Below are positions 1 to 7,476 of a stretch of 18,756 bases of DNA, in pieces. This DNA is from an uncultured Actinomyces sp. Lineage in GTDB: Bacteria > Actinomycetota > Actinomycetes > Actinomycetales > Actinomycetaceae. Position 1 is the stretch's first letter, and the number at the start of each line of letters is the position of its first letter. The notes beneath the pieces are model-generated. The model was not told the origin of the DNA, made no database searches, and was given only the letters and a program-made list of their open reading frames with translations. Position numbers and translations under genes: made by a program. Where the stretch lies: positions 1 through 18,756 of the forward strand of contig CACYEE010000035.1 of assembly GCA_902773415.1 (NCBI GenBank), read 5' to 3'.

Positions 1-212
1 CGCACGGCTTCGTCCGAATCGACAAGACGCTTGACGGCCGTTTGCGCCATTGCGGCCGGGCCGCGAACGGCGGCCTCTGGCATGGCTACGCCGCCATCGG
101 CTGCTCCTGCCGGGTGCGTGCCTGCCGGTCGAGGAGGGTTTTCGGGGCGCAGGGCGGAGGACGGAGAAAAAACCGCCGGTTTGCTTTTGGAGCGCCTGTT
201 ACCGTTTTCGCC
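1..212. other. Region upstream of sbcD; possible start of a divergent gene
   Basis: No gene can be supported here with confidence. On the minus strand an open frame runs off the left edge from an ATG at 50 (or in frame at 83), reading MAQTAVKRLVDSDEAV from base 50. This could be the first codons of a gene divergent from sbcD, but neither start has a clear ribosome binding site and the piece is too short to identify. The plus-strand frame that leads into sbcD is open from base 42, but its residues are Arg/Gly/Cys-rich and unlike the start of any SbcD, so I treat it as non-coding leader. Confidence 0.3.
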
Positions 213-1439
213 ATGACAAGGATTTTGCATGTGGCGGACCTTCATCTGGGCAAGAAGCTCCACGGAAGGCCGCTCGACGAAGAGTTCGAGACATTTTGCG
301 ACTGGCTCGTGCGCACGGTTCGCGACGAGCGCGTCAACGCCGTCCTGGTTTCGGGCGACGTGTACGACCGCGCCGTGCCTCCGAGGGAAATGGTCGGTCT
401 CCTGAACCGGACGCTGAAGGAGGTGACCAAGCAGGCGATCGTCGTGATGACGAGCGGCAATCACGACGATGACGCGCGTCTCGGCTTCGCGGCGGATCTT
501 CTGACCGAACGGCTGCATATCCGCACGGACGGGAGGAAATCGGGCATTCCCGTCGTCGTCGGCGCCGAGGGCGGCACGCCCGTCCACGTCTACCCGATTC
601 CCTTCCTCGAGCCGCGATTGTACTGCCGGCTTTTCGCGCCGAACGAGGGACGCAACGACGACGGCGAACTCGACCCTGCCCTGCATCTCGAGCCGCGTTC
701 GCACGAGAACGTCCTCAATGCGGCGCTCGAGCTTGTCCGCAAGGATGTCGAGGCGCGCAAGGCGCGTGGCGACGAGGGGCCGACGGTCGTCATGGCGCAC
801 ACGTTCGTGACGAACGCGCAGGCAAGCGAATCGAACAGGCCGCTGACCGTGGGCACGGTCGACTCCGTTTCGGCAAGCGTCTTTCGCCTCGGGGCCGAAT
901 CCGGCCCCGGCCCCGTCGACTACGTTGCGCTCGGGCACCTGCACCAGCCGCAGAGCCTTGGCGGGGGCGGTCTTCCTCCCATTCGCTATTGCGGCTCCCC
1001 CATTGCCTTTTCCTTTTCGGAAACGAAGAAGAAGACGGCCGTGCTCCTTGATTTCAAGGACGACGCAATGGAGGTCGGCGAGCTTGAGCTTCCCGTCGTG
1101 CATCCGATCGAGAAGATCTCGGGCACGCTCGACGAACTCACCGACGGCCGCTACGACCATCTTCGCGACGCCTACCTCCATATCACGGTGACCGATCCGA
1201 AGCGCCCGGCGCATCTGAAAGCGCGAATCGACAAGGCTTTCGCCTATCCGATGCATCTGGAGATCGAGGCGGAATCGAAGGCGCTGACGCCGCAGGCGGT
1301 CAAGGTCGCCGGGCTCGCACCCGAGGCCGTCTTCGAGGCGTTTGCGAAGGAAGTATCGGGAGCGGGCCTGTCGGAGGCCGAACGCGAGGCGTTCGCGAGA
1401 ATCTGGAACCGGACGATCCGGGAAGGAGAGAACCGATGA
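213..1439 (+). CDS. sbcD: SbcD, nuclease subunit of the SbcCD (Mre11-Rad50 type) complex
   Basis: This is the Mn-dependent phosphoesterase subunit of SbcCD, which with SbcC cuts DNA hairpins and protein-blocked ends. The 408-residue protein shows the calcineurin-like metallophosphatase motifs in order: DLH at 9-11, GDVYD at 48-52, GNHD at 82-85, MAHTF with His196, and GHLH at 241-244. The C-terminal part fits the SbcD capping domain. I chose the ATG at 213 because MTRILHVADLHLG matches the family's usual N-terminus; the open frame reaches back to base 42, but the extra 57 residues look non-coding. The nearest Shine-Dalgarno-like GGAG (189-192) is rather far away. The last four bases overlap the start of sbcC (ATGA), so the two are translationally coupled, as expected for subunits of one complex. 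Length is normal for the family. Confidence 0.95.
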   Translation: MTRILHVADLHLGKKLHGRPLDEEFETFCDWLVRTVRDERVNAVLVSGDVYDRAVPPREMVGLLNRTLKEVTKQAIVVMTSGNHDDDARLGFAADLLTERLHIRTDGRKSGIPVVVGAEGGTPVHVYPIPFLEPRLYCRLFAPNEGRNDDGELDPALHLEPRSHENVLNAALELVRKDVEARKARGDEGPTVVMAHTFVTNAQASESNRPLTVGTVDSVSASVFRLGAESGPGPVDYVALGHLHQPQSLGGGGLPPIRYCGSPIAFSFSETKKKTAVLLDFKDDAMEVGELELPVVHPIEKISGTLDELTDGRYDHLRDAYLHITVTDPKRPAHLKARIDKAFAYPMHLEIEAESKALTPQAVKVAGLAPEAVFEAFAKEVSGAGLSEAEREAFARIWNRTIREGENR

Positions 1440-4168
1440 GGGCGCGTTTCTTGAAGGTCGAGGGTTTCGGCCCGTTCCTTGAGGACTACGAAATCGACTT
1501 CGACAAGGTTGGAGCCAACGGCTGCTTTGCCCTCTCCGGGCCGACCGGATCTGGCAAGTCCATGCTCATCGACGCCATTGTCTTCGCGCTTTACGGCAGG
1601 CCTGCCCGGGAGGGCGCTTCCGACGTGCGCATCCGTTCCTCGAAGGCGACTGCCGAGAACACGACGAAGGTGGCCTTCGCCTTCACCGTCAACGGGACGG
1701 ACTACGCGATCTGGCGCACGCCCAGGCAGGAGCGCGCAAAGAAGCGCGGAGGGGGCACGACGGAAGCGCCTGCGAAGGTTTCGCTGTACAGGCTCCAGCC
1801 TGGCGCCCTCGAAGCAGGACGGCTTGAGGCGGGCGATATTCTCGGAACCAAGGCTGCCGATGTCGCTATCGCCATCGAGCGGATTGTCGGTCTCAGCTGC
1901 AACCAGTTCGCCCAGACGGTCGTTCTTCCCCAGGGCCAGTTCGACAGGTTCGTGTCCGCCTCGAACGACGAGCGGGCCCAGCTCCTGCGCCAGCTCTTCG
2001 GCACGCAGAACTGGGAGCAGTTCGCTCGCAACCTCAAGGAGGAAGCAGACGAAGCAAAGGAAGGGGTCTCCAGGGCACGGGAGGGCTTCTCGCGCGAAAT
2101 CTCGAACCTGCTTGTCGCGCTCGACATTTCCGAGGACGCCGACCTCCCTTCCCTTGATACCGCAGGCGGAGCCGCCGCCTGCGCGGATTCCCTCGCCGGA
2201 CTCGGAACACTGTGCGCCGAGGCTCGCGCCCAGGCTACGAGCCTTGCCGCCGAGGCCGAGAGCATCCGCAGGGAGGCCGACCGGATTGCCGGCCTCAACC
2301 GCCTTCACGAGGACTATGCGAAGGCGAGGACGGTTTTCGAGGAAGCCGAAAGAGCCTGCCTCGCCGCATCCGTCCCGACATCCGGCCAGTCGATTGCGGA
2401 TCGGGAGAAGGAGGAAAGCAGGCTCGCCTCGGCGATCGGAAAACTTGGAGAAACCCTCAGGCAGGAAGAACTGCTTGCCGCCAAAGAAAAGGAATATGGC
2501 GAAAAGGCGCAGGAGAAGGAGCGGACCGAAGCCGAAGCCTGCCAGATCGCGAAGGAAATCGAGACGATTCCCGCGCGCATCGGCCAGGCCGAGGCGGAGC
2601 TTCAGGACGCCAGGAACGCCGCTTCCGGCCTTGACAAGGCCGAAACGCGCCTCATGCAGGCTCGCGAAACCCTGAGCGCGCTGAAGGAACTCGACGCGGC
2701 ACGCAAGGAATCGGAAAGGAAGGGGGCCGATGCCGCCCGCGCACGGGAAGCCAGACTGGCGGCGACCGCCGCATACAAGGAGGTTTTCGAGCGTTGGGTA
2801 GCCTCCACTGCGGCGCGCCTCGCCAAGGAGCTTGAGGACACGCCGAACGCCCAGTGCCCCGTGTGCGGAGCGACCGAGCATCCGAAGCTGGCTGCCGAAG
2901 GGGCGAACCACGCCTCCGACGAGGAGCGCAAGCAGGCAGAAGCCCGCATGAAGGCCGCAGAAAACTCGGCCAGAAAGGCCGACGAGGCGAAGGCGGCGGC
3001 AGCCGAGAGGGCGCAGACGCTTGCCGGCAAGCTCGAAGGCAGGGACGAAGCCTCGACGCGGGCCGAGGCCACGGACGCCGACCGCGCCGTTCACGAAGCG
3101 AAGAAGGCCCAGACGGTTGCCGCGAGGCTCGAGGCAAAGCTCGATTCCCTGCGGAAAGCCAAGGACGAGCTCGCCGATCGCCTCTCCGCCAGCGAAAAGG
3201 CGAAGTCTCGCGCCGATGCGGCGCTCGAAGAGCTCGGCAAGGCCATCGCGCAGCTCAAGGACACGATTGCGGACGAACTTGACGGATTCGGCTCGATCGC
3301 GGAGCGCCTCGCCCGTATCGAATCCGACCTCAAGGCTTACAAGGAGGGAACGCAGGCCCTTCGGAATCTCGAACACGGCCGCCAGCAGGCCGACAAGGCC
3401 CGAGAGGACCGCGACAGGGCCCTTGCCGCCACCGAGTACGCATCCATGACGGCTGCCGAACTTGCCGCGCTGGCCTGCGCCACGGCCAACGAGGCCCGGC
3501 AGGCCGAAGACAGGCACGCAGCGGCGCAAGATCGCGCAGGGCAGGCGGAGAGGATCCTCGCCCGCGTCGCGAACGCCTACGGCGAGTGGAACAAGGCGGA
3601 GACCGAGGCGGAACCGGTTCTTCGGCTCTCCGACCTCGCCCAGGGCGGAAAGACGAACAATGCCAACCTTCGGCTTGCCACGTTCGTGCTTCTCCAGCGC
3701 TTCGAGCAGGTGCTTGCCGTCGCGAACGAACGGATCGCGGTCATTTCCAACGGCCGGTACCGCCTGTCGCGAAGCGAGGAAACCAGGGGCAACAAGAAGG
3801 CAGGCCTCGACGTGTCTCTCGTCGACACGTATGTGGACACCGGCATGGCGAACCGCGAGCGCCCCATCTCGACGGCTTCAGGCGGAGAAACCTTCTACAT
3901 TTCCCTGTCCCTCGCGCTGGCCCTTGCAGATGTCGTCCAGGCGGAAAACGGGGGAATCCGCCTCGACACGCTCCTCATCGACGAAGGATTCGGGCGCCTG
4001 TCCAGCGATTACCTCGAAGATGTCATCGACGAGCTCGACCGGCTTGCCGACACGAGGCTCGTCGGTGCCATCAGCCATGTCGAGGCGCTGAAAGAGCACT
4101 TCCCGAACCGGATTCAGGTGACGCCCAACGGAGACGGAACCTCCTCCATTACGACCGTTTGCCTGTAG
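1436..4168 (+). CDS. sbcC: SbcC, Rad50-like SMC-type ATPase subunit of SbcCD
   Basis: SbcC is the ATPase and tethering arm of the SbcCD nuclease. The 910-residue protein has the expected order. An N-terminal ATPase half carries Walker A GPTGSGKS at 35-42. Two long Glu/Lys/Ala-rich coiled-coil arms flank a zinc hook CPVCG at 474-478 (Cys474 and Cys477). The C-terminal ATPase half carries the ABC signature SGGE at 815-818 and Walker B LLIDEGFG, with Asp849 and Glu850. It is somewhat shorter than E. coli SbcC, the difference lying in the coiled coils. A strong ribosome site GGAAGGAG (1421-1428) precedes the ATG, which sits inside the end of sbcD. All key residues are present, so it should be active. 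The opposite strand is also open over long stretches, but that is a by-product of GC-rich third positions. Confidence 0.96.
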   Translation: MRARFLKVEGFGPFLEDYEIDFDKVGANGCFALSGPTGSGKSMLIDAIVFALYGRPAREGASDVRIRSSKATAENTTKVAFAFTVNGTDYAIWRTPRQERAKKRGGGTTEAPAKVSLYRLQPGALEAGRLEAGDILGTKAADVAIAIERIVGLSCNQFAQTVVLPQGQFDRFVSASNDERAQLLRQLFGTQNWEQFARNLKEEADEAKEGVSRAREGFSREISNLLVALDISEDADLPSLDTAGGAAACADSLAGLGTLCAEARAQATSLAAEAESIRREADRIAGLNRLHEDYAKARTVFEEAERACLAASVPTSGQSIADREKEESRLASAIGKLGETLRQEELLAAKEKEYGEKAQEKERTEAEACQIAKEIETIPARIGQAEAELQDARNAASGLDKAETRLMQARETLSALKELDAARKESERKGADAARAREARLAATAAYKEVFERWVASTAARLAKELEDTPNAQCPVCGATEHPKLAAEGANHASDEERKQAEARMKAAENSARKADEAKAAAAERAQTLAGKLEGRDEASTRAEATDADRAVHEAKKAQTVAARLEAKLDSLRKAKDELADRLSASEKAKSRADAALEELGKAIAQLKDTIADELDGFGSIAERLARIESDLKAYKEGTQALRNLEHGRQQADKAREDRDRALAATEYASMTAAELAALACATANEARQAEDRHAAAQDRAGQAERILARVANAYGEWNKAETEAEPVLRLSDLAQGGKTNNANLRLATFVLLQRFEQVLAVANERIAVISNGRYRLSRSEETRGNKKAGLDVSLVDTYVDTGMANRERPISTASGGETFYISLSLALALADVVQAENGGIRLDTLLIDEGFGRLSSDYLEDVIDELDRLADTRLVGAISHVEALKEHFPNRIQVTPNGDGTSSITTVCL

Positions 4169-4186
4169 GGCCCGCGGCGCGGGAAG

Positions 4187-4264
4187 CCGCTGGCGAGTCC
4201 CGCAGCGAGAACCGGCCGGGACGGAACGTCCTCGTTTACGACTGCCCTCCCGCGACGCCAGCGG
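4187..4264. terminator. Inverted repeat at the sbcC / DUF6912 convergent junction
   Basis: CCGCTGGCG (4187-4195) pairs exactly with CGCCAGCGG (4256-4264). Inside the intervening stretch, GTCCCG (4198-4203) pairs with CGGGAC (4218-4223). The structure lies where two convergent genes meet and could slow transcription from either side. There is no T-run, and the right arm is within the end of the DUF6912 gene, so this is only a candidate. Confidence 0.3.
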
Positions 4265-4757
4265 TTCGCCAGGCCCGACCGGAGAGTTCCGCGGCGAGAT
4301 GAAGCCGTTCGGTGACGTCGAACCACATGAGCTCTTCCCCGTAGGTCTCCTCGAACTCGTCATCGCCGCCATCGACCGCGGCGGCGATGACGGCTTCGGC
4401 TTCGCAATCGTCGGCATGGATCGCTTGGACCTTGCACCAGCCAACAGGGTCGACGAGTTCGAGCGCCGTGGGAAGCTGCTCGGGATCGGAACAGGGGCGG
4501 AGGCTCGCTTCGGGCATTTCGGCCACCGCGAAAATCCGGCGGGGCGTCTCGGCATCCGAGAGGCGAACAAGCATTCGCAGAGAATCGTCTGCCGCCGCAT
4601 TCATCGCCATTGCCTCAAGGACCGCCTGCACCTCGCCCGCAGGAACTCCCGATACGTCGGCGGCCCGGGCAAGGGACGCCGTGACCGCGTGGACCACGCG
4701 AGGCGAGAGACCGTCCGCCCCGAGTTCGCTCCCAACCGCTGGAATGTAGATGCGCAT
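4236..4757 (-). CDS. DUF6912 family protein
   Basis: This is a small conserved actinobacterial protein of unknown function. The 173-residue sequence begins MRIYIPAV, the usual N-terminus of the family. It contains the family's PRRIFAVAEMP-type strand (about 72-82), the segment VQAIHADDCEAEAVI (about 109-123) and a C-terminal acidic stretch with ELMWFDVTE (about 141-149). No catalytic motif, signal peptide or membrane segment is visible, so it is probably cytoplasmic. I recognise the family from the pattern of conserved strands rather than from a search. The ATG at 4757 has only a weak GGGG upstream. It follows the SAF/ATPase pair on the same strand after a 360-base gap holding a REP-like hairpin, so it may not share their transcript. 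Function cannot be inferred. Confidence 0.8.
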   Translation of the reverse strand: MRIYIPAVGSELGADGLSPRVVHAVTASLARAADVSGVPAGEVQAVLEAMAMNAAADDSLRMLVRLSDAETPRRIFAVAEMPEASLRPCSDPEQLPTALELVDPVGWCKVQAIHADDCEAEAVIAAAVDGGDDEFEETYGEELMWFDVTERLHLAAELSGRAWRTAGVAGGQS

Positions 4758-5117
4758 AGCCCCATCGTAGCCCGGAGACAGTCACGGCATCCCTACTCGG
4801 GGCGGATCCGGCCGGACTGGCGCACCGGCATTCGGCTTGCTCCGGCCCGGCCCGCGCCAAGCCGGAGCCGTCTCGCACAGGCGCATCCGCCGCCGGCGAG
4901 AACAGGGGACAGACCAGGCGAGATTCGGGCACTGTCCCCGAATCTCGCCTTCGGCCGCATCGCCCCCTCTCGCGGCTTCCGCGCGCAGCATCCTCGCTCC
5001 GGCCGGGCGCAAGCAAGCCCGCGCGGGCGCTCCGCCCGTCGCCGCCCCCAATCCGAGGCCGGGCCCGCCCCTTCTGCGACACGCGAGGGCGGATGCGCCC
5101 TTATGAGACAGCCCGAA
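4758..5117. other. 360-base non-coding gap, strongly structured
   Basis: This gap lies between the CpaE-like ATPase gene and the DUF6912 gene, both on the minus strand. No convincing gene was found: open frames exist on both strands, but their products are Arg/Pro/Ala/Gly-rich with no recognisable motif. The gap contains the REP-like hairpin at 4905-4949. It also holds a weaker inverted repeat CGGCTTG (4833-4839) / CAAGCCG (4858-4864), and a GC-rich stretch near 5008-5035 that can fold locally. No clear promoter for DUF6912 was seen. Confidence 0.6.
4905..4949. repeat. REP-like palindromic element 1
   Basis: The arm GGCGAGATTCGGG (4917-4929) pairs perfectly over 13 bases with CCCGAATCTCGCC (4937-4949), leaving a 7-base loop. 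A second inverted pair, GGGGACAG (4905-4912) and CTGTCCCC (4932-4939), shares bases with the first stem, so only one of the two hairpins can form at a time. The GGGGACRG box is shared with the elements at 9852, 12761 and 14035. Because no T-run follows, a repetitive extragenic palindrome is a better label than an intrinsic terminator. Confidence 0.7.
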
Positions 5118-6392
5118 TCAGGCAACGGCGACGGGAAGCCTCGCCTGGGAGCGGTCCCTCGTTCCTTCGTCCTCCACGCAGGAGCCGCGAGCGAGAAGGC
5201 GAGCGGCGAGGCCGGCCACGTCGGCTGCGGCCGGACAGGCCGGCGCGACCTCGCGAAGGACAAGGCCGCGAAGCTCGGCCTGGGAATACCGCGCATCGTC
5301 GTCGCGTATCCACGTCGTTTCCTCCACGCCGCGCTCGGCGAGCAGCGCGCCGATTTCCCGTTCCTCGGCTTCGGCGAACCTTCCGCGCCGAACACGATTC
5401 ACCACGACATGAAGCCGTTCGATGCCGATGTCGGCCGCCTCGTCGAACCGTTCGAGCAGGCGGCGGATGCCGACGGGCGAAGCCCTCCCGACCAGCAGCA
5501 CGTCGTCGGCGGCGTCAAGCAGTTCGAGGGTCGCGCAGTCCCGGTCGGAATCGTATCCGTATTCGCTCCGTTCGATGCCGGGAGCGCAGTCGGCGACCAC
5601 ATGGTCCCATCCGCGCTTTGCCTGCGCGAACAGTTCCCGCGCCACCGGCTCGGGCATTTCCCTCCACCGGTTTCCCCGGTTGAATCCGGCAAGGAAGTCG
5701 AATCCCGCAACGGGAACGCACAGGTCGGGAAGGAGGGTCGAGGAGGCCTCTCCGAGATTGATCTTTCGCGCGGCGACGGCAAGCGCCGAGGATTCCTGGT
5801 TCAGGCTCAGGAGCTGGGCGAGGCTTGGACTGACGGTATCGGCGTCAACCAGCAGCACCGAGGGCGCGGATGCGGCTTCCGGCACCCGGGCGGCGCGCCC
5901 GGCGAACCGCCAGCGGCGCGAGCGGGCCGTTTCGGACTCCGCCGGTTCGGCAGCGGCAAGGGCGGCGGCGAGGTCGCGGGCGAGGGTCGAGCGTCCGGGG
6001 GCCCCGTTCGTGCCCCACACCGCAATCAGCCGTCCGGCCCTCCCGCTTTCTTCGGCATCATTGGCCGGTTCGAGCGGATCGGCGAGCATGTGCGCGATGC
6101 ATGCGCGCACTTCGCTTGCATGGGGCGAGCACAGCGCGTCGAAGCCCCGGTGTCGCGCAGCGCCGCTCGGTCCGATTCCGACGACCCTCACGCCGCATCT
6201 GTGGAGGGATTCGACGAAGGCGAGGTCTGCGTCCTCGACGACGGCGACGGTTCCGAGCCCTGCGCGCGCCGCCCCGAGCACTTCGGCGTGGTCGGCGCAT
6301 CGCCGGGCTACGGCAATGGGCGGCCGCGCCTGGGCGAGCTCGACGAGGATTTCGGATTCGAGCGGACCCGTAATGGCGAGAAGGATGCTCAC
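5118..6392 (-). CDS. CpaE/Ssd-type P-loop ATPase (ParA/MinD superfamily) with a deviant Walker A
   Basis: This 424-residue protein belongs to the MinD/ParA superfamily, closest in layout to CpaE/TadZ and the mycobacterial septum-site protein Ssd (Rv3660c). Residues 1-110 form a receiver-like or divergent N-terminal domain. The ATPase follows: a Walker A-like loop NGAPGRST at 129-136 with Arg134 where the family usually has Lys, a second motif VLLVDAD at 179-185, a Walker B-like VVADCAPG at 265-272, and VNRV at 331-334. It starts at a GTG (6392) overlapping the stop of the SAF gene, so the two are coupled. In CpaE-like systems such proteins localise pili or secretion machinery, or influence division-site placement. 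No pilin or secretion ATPase genes are present in this window, so its exact role is open. The open frame upstream of 6392 is a shadow of the SAF gene. Confidence 0.8.
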   Translation of the reverse strand: MSILLAITGPLESEILVELAQARPPIAVARRCADHAEVLGAARAGLGTVAVVEDADLAFVESLHRCGVRVVGIGPSGAARHRGFDALCSPHASEVRACIAHMLADPLEPANDAEESGRAGRLIAVWGTNGAPGRSTLARDLAAALAAAEPAESETARSRRWRFAGRAARVPEAASAPSVLLVDADTVSPSLAQLLSLNQESSALAVAARKINLGEASSTLLPDLCVPVAGFDFLAGFNRGNRWREMPEPVARELFAQAKRGWDHVVADCAPGIERSEYGYDSDRDCATLELLDAADDVLLVGRASPVGIRRLLERFDEAADIGIERLHVVVNRVRRGRFAEAEEREIGALLAERGVEETTWIRDDDARYSQAELRGLVLREVAPACPAAADVAGLAARLLARGSCVEDEGTRDRSQARLPVAVA

Positions 6393-6997
6393 CGGGCACC
6401 TCCGGCGGTCACCATGAAGGTTGCGTCGGCTCCGGTGACGGCAAGCACCTGGCCCGCGATGTCGGCGGGTATCTGCAATTCGGCGCTGTAGCCGCCCAGG
6501 CTCATGCCTTCGGCGGCCGATGCCGAGACGAATAGCGCCTGCGCGGTGAGTTCCTTCGCGGAGGCTTCGGCTCCTGCGGCGTTGGCTCGGCCGACCGCCC
6601 AGAGCGATACGGTGTCGCCCGCGTCGATTCCCGAAGGAACGGCTGCGGCGAGAGGGAGGACGACGCGGGTTCCCGTGTCCTGCGCGCCGTCGAGGAGGCT
6701 CGTGCGCGCCACAAGTTCGCCTTTGTGGACGGTATCCGCCACGACGGCGTCCTTCGTGCGCTCCTCGGGGCCGGCATATGCTCCGGCGAGGGACGGGTCG
6801 ATGTCGACGAGGGCAAGGGAGGCTTCTTCGAGGCTTGTGCCAGGCAGGAGAGCGGCTTTTGCCTGGTAGACCTGGACGGTTCTGGGGCCGGAGAAGAGCA
6901 TGCCTCCGCCGGCTGCCGAGAGGGCGACGAGGGCGACGCCGAGGGCGAGGCGCGGGTCTTTCCATCGGGAGTGGAGCTTGCGGGATGGGACGGTCAT
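6389..6997 (-). CDS. Membrane-anchored SAF-domain protein (CpaB/FlgA-like)
   Basis: This 202-residue protein has a short basic N-terminus, one membrane segment at about 16-36, and then a SAF-type beta-clip domain from about 41 to 103 (VQVYQAKAALLPGTSL through HKGELVARTSLL). A further beta-rich part extends to the end. SAF domains occur in CpaB/RcpC pilus-assembly proteins and FlgA chaperones; the orientation predicted here places the domain outside the membrane. The ATG at 6997 follows an AAAGG about 12 bases upstream. It overlaps the next gene by four bases (GTGA) and is the first gene of the pair with the CpaE-like ATPase, which suggests that the two proteins act together at the membrane. 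There is no catalytic site to name; the function is inferred from the domain and neighbour only. Confidence 0.75.
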   Translation of the reverse strand: MTVPSRKLHSRWKDPRLALGVALVALSAAGGGMLFSGPRTVQVYQAKAALLPGTSLEEASLALVDIDPSLAGAYAGPEERTKDAVVADTVHKGELVARTSLLDGAQDTGTRVVLPLAAAVPSGIDAGDTVSLWAVGRANAAGAEASAKELTAQALFVSASAAEGMSLGGYSAELQIPADIAGQVLAVTGADATFMVTAGGAR

Positions 6998-7101
6998 GGG
7001 CGAGTGCCTTTCTGCTGTGCGATTGGGCGAGCCTGCGGCTCGGGTGCTCCCGCACGTATCCTTTCAGACAATGCGCCGTGGCGCCATCGCGGTTCCGTGC
7101 C

Positions 7102-7110
7102 TGTGGATAA
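7102..7110 (-). promoter_or_regulatory. DnaA box, TTATCCACA
   Basis: The plus strand reads TGTGGATAA, an exact match on the minus strand to the classical DnaA box. It lies in the 150-base divergent region between the SAF gene and the HTH gene, 38 bases upstream of the HTH start. It could be a DnaA-responsive regulatory or titration site; occupancy is not shown. Confidence 0.45.
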
Positions 7111-7147
7111 CCTTCCCTTGGGGCCTGTCCTCTGGCATGATGCCGAT

Positions 7148-7357
7148 ATGCCGCAGTATCTTTCGATTGCCGATGTCGCAGAAATGCTCAATGTGTCCGC
7201 AGGGCAGATCCGTACGCTGATTCGGAACGGCGAGCTTCGCGCCTTCCAGGTTGGCGGCCGTGGGCAATGGCGGATTTCCGAGCAGGATCTTGAGGAGTAC
7301 ATCGAGCGCCAGTATGCCCGGACCCGCGAAATGTTCGGCCTGGAGCGCCGGGCCTGA
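7148..7357 (+). CDS. Small MerR/excisionase-type helix-turn-helix DNA-binding protein
   Basis: This 69-residue protein is almost entirely one winged HTH of the excisionase / MerR superfamily (HTH_17). YLSIADVAEMLNVSAGQIRTLI (4-25) gives the helix-turn-helix, and QWRISEQDLEEYI (40-52) supplies the wing end and following helix. Homologues in actinomycetes, including BldC-like proteins, are small DNA-binding regulators, so a regulatory role is likely. The frame is open well upstream, but I chose the ATG at 7148 because MPQYLSIADVAEML is where the domain begins; there is no strong ribosome site. It is divergent from the SAF gene, converges on the Sm-like gene, and travels with both in actinomycete genomes, so it may regulate that module. 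Its target is unknown. Confidence 0.85.
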   Translation: MPQYLSIADVAEMLNVSAGQIRTLIRNGELRAFQVGGRGQWRISEQDLEEYIERQYARTREMFGLERRA

Positions 7358-7435
7358 CCCCTGCCCTGCCCCGGTTGCCCGACGATGCTTCGCGCTTCGG
7401 CGGCCGCGCGCCGATTCGTCCGCCTCGTTGCCTCG

Positions 7436-7464
7436 CGAAGGCCGAACCCGGGGCCCGGCCTTCG
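7436..7464. terminator. Hairpin between the convergent HTH and Sm-like genes
   Basis: CGAAGGCCG (7436-7444) and CGGCCTTCG (7456-7464) form a perfect 9-base stem around an 11-base GC-rich loop. It sits in the 119-base gap where the two genes end head to head. There is no T-run, as is common in high-GC bacteria, so it is a plausible bidirectional terminator on position and symmetry alone. Confidence 0.5.
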
Positions 7465-7476
7465 ACGTCGCCCCGG

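Noticed and set aside
1244..3529. Long minus-strand open frame opposite sbcD and sbcC
   Set aside because: It is antisense to two well-supported genes, has no recognisable domain, and is explained by GC-rich third codon positions leaving the opposite frame open.
4299..6491. Long plus-strand open frame opposite DUF6912, the ATPase and the SAF gene
   Set aside because: It covers two genes and a non-coding gap on the other strand, and its residues are Arg/Gly/Pro-rich with no family motif.
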